Shown piece by piece: positions 21,984-24,163 of a stretch of DNA of 24,163 nucleotides. This DNA is from Lachnospiraceae bacterium (GTDB taxonomy: Bacteria; Bacillota; Clostridia; Lachnospirales; Lachnospiraceae): positions 1 through 24,163 of the forward strand of contig JAJQID010000014.1 of NCBI GenBank assembly GCA_021199405.1, in the 5' to 3' direction. The stretch's first letter is position 1; each line of letters starts with the position of its first letter. The notes below the pieces were generated by a model. That model did no database searches, had not been told where the DNA came from, and worked only from the letters and a program-made list of their open reading frames with translations. The position numbers and the translations under genes are program-made.

Positions 21984-22871
21984 TTAGAATCTGGATTTCA
22001 GATATTCCAGAAAGCATCTCATACTGCCTGTCAGATATTTCTGTCGATGATAAAACAGCGAGTAGTGCCGGGTCAGGTCAGCATCCTCAATGGGCAGCAG
22101 GATCAGTGAGCCGGCGTCGGTATAGACTCTGGCGGCGTCGGATAGAAGAAAGACCACGCCCTGACCCTGCAGGGCCAGTTCGATCAGAGCCTGGGTGCTG
22201 GAGCTTTCCGCGGCAATGACAGGCTGTATTTTCTCCCGGTGGAAAAGTCTGTCCAGAAGCTCTCTGGAGCCACTGCCAGGTTCACGCAAAAGGAGAGGGA
22301 CGGCAGAGAGGGCTTTGACAGAGAGGGGGCATCCTTTTAGTAACGCAGGCAGAAAAGCAAAGTCCGGACTGCACAGAGCCGCCATCTGATCTGAAGCAAG
22401 TGGAATCCGGTATAATTCGTTCATGTCGGCGATATCATCCGCAATGGCGAAATCCAGCCGATTGTGGAGCAGGTCATCCATAATTTGTCTGGAGGCTAAA
22501 ATGGTTGATTTCACGGAAATTTCCGGGTGAAGCCTGGCAAAGTCCGCGATGATTGGCGGCAGGTGCGTAGTGCCGAAGGCGATATTGCTGCCCACGCGGA
22601 TTTTGGCGATGGCGTCACTGCCCTGCAGGGCAATTTTGGATTCCTCAAACTGGAGGAGAATGGAATTCGCGTAATTTAAAAGAACCTGTCCTGCCTGAGT
22701 GATATAAATTCTGCGGTTCATGCGGTCGAAAAGCCTGACCCCGTAAAAAGTTTCCAGCTCCCGGATGGCATTGCTGACGGCGGGTTGGGCCATATTCAGC
22801 TGCTCTGCGGCTTTTGTGATGCTTTCCGCCCGGCAGACCTCGGAAAAGATGTTCAGATGCTTCAGTGTCAT
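21984..22871 (-). CDS. LysR-family transcriptional regulator
   Basis: The N-terminal winged helix-turn-helix (residues about 1-60; MTLKHLNIF, SITKAAEQLNMAQPAVSNAIRELE) is followed by a linker helix. The effector domain (about 90-295) has two alpha/beta lobes. I take ATG 22871 as start because it gives the normal family N-terminus, with GGGGT 7-8 nt upstream. ATG 22889 in frame adds six residues, lacks a ribosome site and overlaps a palindromic operator. The gene is divergent from a TSUP exporter, with two identical-arm palindromes between them, the standard arrangement for a LysR protein that represses itself and controls its neighbour. The effector is unknown; a sulfur-containing anion is a guess from the neighbour. 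Confidence 0.93.
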   Translation of the reverse strand: MTLKHLNIFSEVCRAESITKAAEQLNMAQPAVSNAIRELETFYGVRLFDRMNRRIYITQAGQVLLNYANSILLQFEESKIALQGSDAIAKIRVGSNIAFGTTHLPPIIADFARLHPEISVKSTILASRQIMDDLLHNRLDFAIADDIADMNELYRIPLASDQMAALCSPDFAFLPALLKGCPLSVKALSAVPLLLREPGSGSRELLDRLFHREKIQPVIAAESSSTQALIELALQGQGVVFLLSDAARVYTDAGSLILLPIEDADLTRHYSLFYHRQKYLTGSMRCFLEYLKSRF

Positions 22872-22886
22872 TTTTTTACCCCAATT

Positions 22887-22935
22887 CATAATTAAATCAT
22901 TATGTGTTTTATATTAACATAATTATTTTATTATG
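22887..22935. promoter_or_regulatory. Two CATAAT-N6-ATTATG palindromes, probable LysR operators
   Basis: Sites are at 22887-22904 and 22918-22935, with the same perfect 6-bp arms, different centres and a 31-bp start-to-start distance (three helical turns). This is consistent with a LysR tetramer. They lie directly before lysR and upstream of the exporter's promoter-like boxes TATACT (22949-22954) and TATAAT (22962-22967). Confidence 0.75.
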
Positions 22936-23095
22936 TAAATGAGGAGAGTATACTAAAAATATATAATGTAGAGCATTGCCTGCACGACAAAGAATGTATG
23001 CGCAGTGACAGAGCATTGCCATGATTTTTCTGCGCAGAGTGATACCGGTAAAGGCAGATAAACTGGTTTGAAATACAGACGAGAAAGGCAGTTTT

Positions 23096-23890
23096 ATGAC
23101 TTACGTTATCTTTTTTATTGTATGCTTTGGCGCGTCCGTTGTGGGGGCCATCTGCGGGATCGGAGGCGGCGTTATCATCAAGCCGGTGCTGGATTCCTTT
23201 GGAATCCTGAGTGTAACCGCGATCAGCTTTCTGTCTGGCTGTACGGTGCTGTCCATGACCACCTATTCTGTGATCAGAAATAGACTGGACCGAGGCAGGG
23301 AAGCTTCCGGGGCAGGGGATCGCACCAGATTTCCGCTGGCTATGGGTGCGGCAGTGGGCGGACTTATTGGAAAAGAGATGTTTTCTTATGTGAAATCTCT
23401 GAGTGAAGATCCGGATCGGGTGGGCGCAGTGCAGGCAGCCTGTTTGTTGTTGGTGACCATTGGAACGTTGATTTACACGATCTTCAAGGCCAAAATCAAA
23501 ACGCATCAGATCCATAATGCTGCACTCTGCGTGCTGATCGGCTTATTTTTAGGGGTGTTATCGTCTTTTCTGGGCATCGGCGGCGGTCCCATCAATCTGG
23601 TGGTGCTGTTTTATTTCTTTTCCATGACCACCAAACAGGCGGCGGAGGACTCTCTGTACATCATTTTCTTTTCCCAGGCGGCCAGTCTGCTTGTGACGGT
23701 CGTGACCAGTTCTGTACCGGCTGTGGAGATTGGACTGCTGCTTCTGATGGTGGCGGGAGGAATTCTGGGCGGTGTCTGTGGCCGTCATATTAATAAAAGG
23801 ATTGATGAAAAGACAGTTGACAGGCTTTTTATTGGGCTGATGGTTGTCATGATTCTTATAAATATTTATAATATTTACAAGTACATATAA
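23096..23890 (+). CDS. TSUP-family (TauE/SafE) membrane anion exporter
   Basis: A 264-aa integral membrane protein with about eight hydrophobic segments. The family duplication is visible: GAICGIGGGVIIKP (residues about 17-30) and SSFLGIGGGPINL are the repeated Gly-rich half-site motifs. Family members export sulfite, sulfoacetate or other organosulfur or organic anions. The substrate cannot be read from the sequence. AAAGGCAG lies upstream of the ATG. The leader from 22968 to 23095 holds a 10-bp direct repeat (GAGCATTGCC at 22971 and 23011). Divergent lysR and its operators suggest substrate-induced expression. A strong terminator follows the stop. Confidence 0.92.
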   Translation: MTYVIFFIVCFGASVVGAICGIGGGVIIKPVLDSFGILSVTAISFLSGCTVLSMTTYSVIRNRLDRGREASGAGDRTRFPLAMGAAVGGLIGKEMFSYVKSLSEDPDRVGAVQAACLLLVTIGTLIYTIFKAKIKTHQIHNAALCVLIGLFLGVLSSFLGIGGGPINLVVLFYFFSMTTKQAAEDSLYIIFFSQAASLLVTVVTSSVPAVEIGLLLLMVAGGILGGVCGRHINKRIDEKTVDRLFIGLMVVMILINIYNIYKYI

Positions 23891-23895
23891 ACAGG

Positions 23896-23933
23896 AAAGG
23901 CTTCCCATGCGAATACGTGCAGGAAGCCTTTTT
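23896..23933 (+). terminator. Intrinsic terminator after the TSUP gene
   Basis: A 10-bp perfect stem AAAGGCTTCC (23896-23905) and GGAAGCCTTT (23922-23931) has a 16-nt loop and is followed by a run of T to 23933. On the other strand the stem ends in CTTTCC, so it may also stop the converging kinase transcript, but less well. Confidence 0.9.
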
Positions 23934-23971
23934 CTGTAAATAACAGCCGCTTCTCAGACAATAACAGCGGA

Positions 23972-24163
23972 TTATCTCTTAATATCGTAGCTCATATTCA
24001 TCAGGTTGCGGATGGTGTCCACGTCATCCGTAATATTGGCGTCGCCTCGGATGGTATGCTTGATGGCGCTGCTGGCCACTGCGAAGTTGACCATATCCAT
24101 GGCCTTGTAGTTGTGCATCATGGCGTAAATCAGGCCGCTGGCGAAGGCGTCGCCGCCGCCCAC
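23972..24163 (-). CDS. PfkB-family sugar kinase, C-terminal fragment (probably 2-keto-3-deoxygluconate kinase)
   Basis: Only the last 63 codons are in the window; the gene continues beyond the right edge. The visible part starts with the PfkB signature 2 region GGGDAFASGLIYA, whose Asp is the catalytic base of ribokinase-type kinases. The following FAVASSAIKHTIRGDANI matches 2-dehydro-3-deoxygluconokinases (KdgK), as I recall that family. KdgK phosphorylates KDG to KDPG with ATP in uronate and pectin catabolism. The stop is TAA at 23972-23974. The gene converges on the TSUP gene, with the terminator at 23896 between them. The PfkB call is firm, the KDG specificity less so. Confidence 0.8.
   Translation of the reverse strand: MGGGDAFASGLIYAMMHNYKAMDMVNFAVASSAIKHTIRGDANITDDVDTIRNLMNMSYDIKR

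Noticed and set aside
22931..23515. Minus-strand frame opposite the TSUP gene
   Set aside because: It is a shadow with low-complexity His/Arg-rich content. The plus-strand frame has the duplicated Gly-rich TSUP motifs.

Overview
The window joins an AT-rich integrated mobile element (about 1-8600) to GC-richer chromosomal DNA (about 8600-24163). Gene order and protein type point to a Clostridia host, most likely Lachnospiraceae. The evidence is the dgt-dnaG-rpoD-trmK-nif3 cluster, clostridial-type DnaG and RpoD, strong AGGAGG ribosome sites and frequent GTG/TTG starts. This placement is inferred from family knowledge, not from a search.

Region 1 (1-8600) is the right part of an integrative, mobilizable, apparently self-replicating element. 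It holds two copies of a promoter-like repeat, a possible leader peptide, three small unknown genes (two of them a tandem duplication), a MobA/MobL relaxase, a cold-shock-domain protein and an unknown protein placed like a replication initiator. Next come four 14-bp iterons at two-turn spacing, a GC-rich hairpin, a Toprim primase-like protein, a DnaB-like helicase and a tyrosine integrase. The integrase gene ends about 90 bp from the 3' end of a tRNA-Leu(AAG) gene, a usual attachment site. The left end of the element lies outside the window.

Region 2 (8602-12954, minus strand) holds tRNA-Leu with its own promoter and terminator, and a compact sulfation operon: cysD, a cysN-cysC fusion and a sulfotransferase, read from a consensus promoter through a leader of about 300 nt. 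The first two make PAPS from sulfate and ATP, and the third uses PAPS. No PAPS reductase gene is present. The layout matches rhizobial nodP-nodQ-nodH in biochemical logic.

Region 3 (13096-21973, plus strand) is housekeeping: dNTPase (dgt-like), DNA primase, major sigma factor, a DUF3810-type membrane metalloprotein whose reading frame carries an in-frame amber stop near its N-terminus, tRNA m1A22 methyltransferase, a Nif3-family protein and a uridine-kinase-like nucleoside kinase. Palindromic intergenic repeats sit before dnaG and before the kinase, and one shares a core with the cysD leader.

Region 4 (21984-24163) has a LysR regulator divergent from a TSUP (TauE/SafE) anion exporter. Two identical-arm palindromes, 31 bp apart, sit between them. 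A strong terminator and the C-terminal end of a PfkB-type sugar kinase (probably 2-keto-3-deoxygluconate kinase) close the window.
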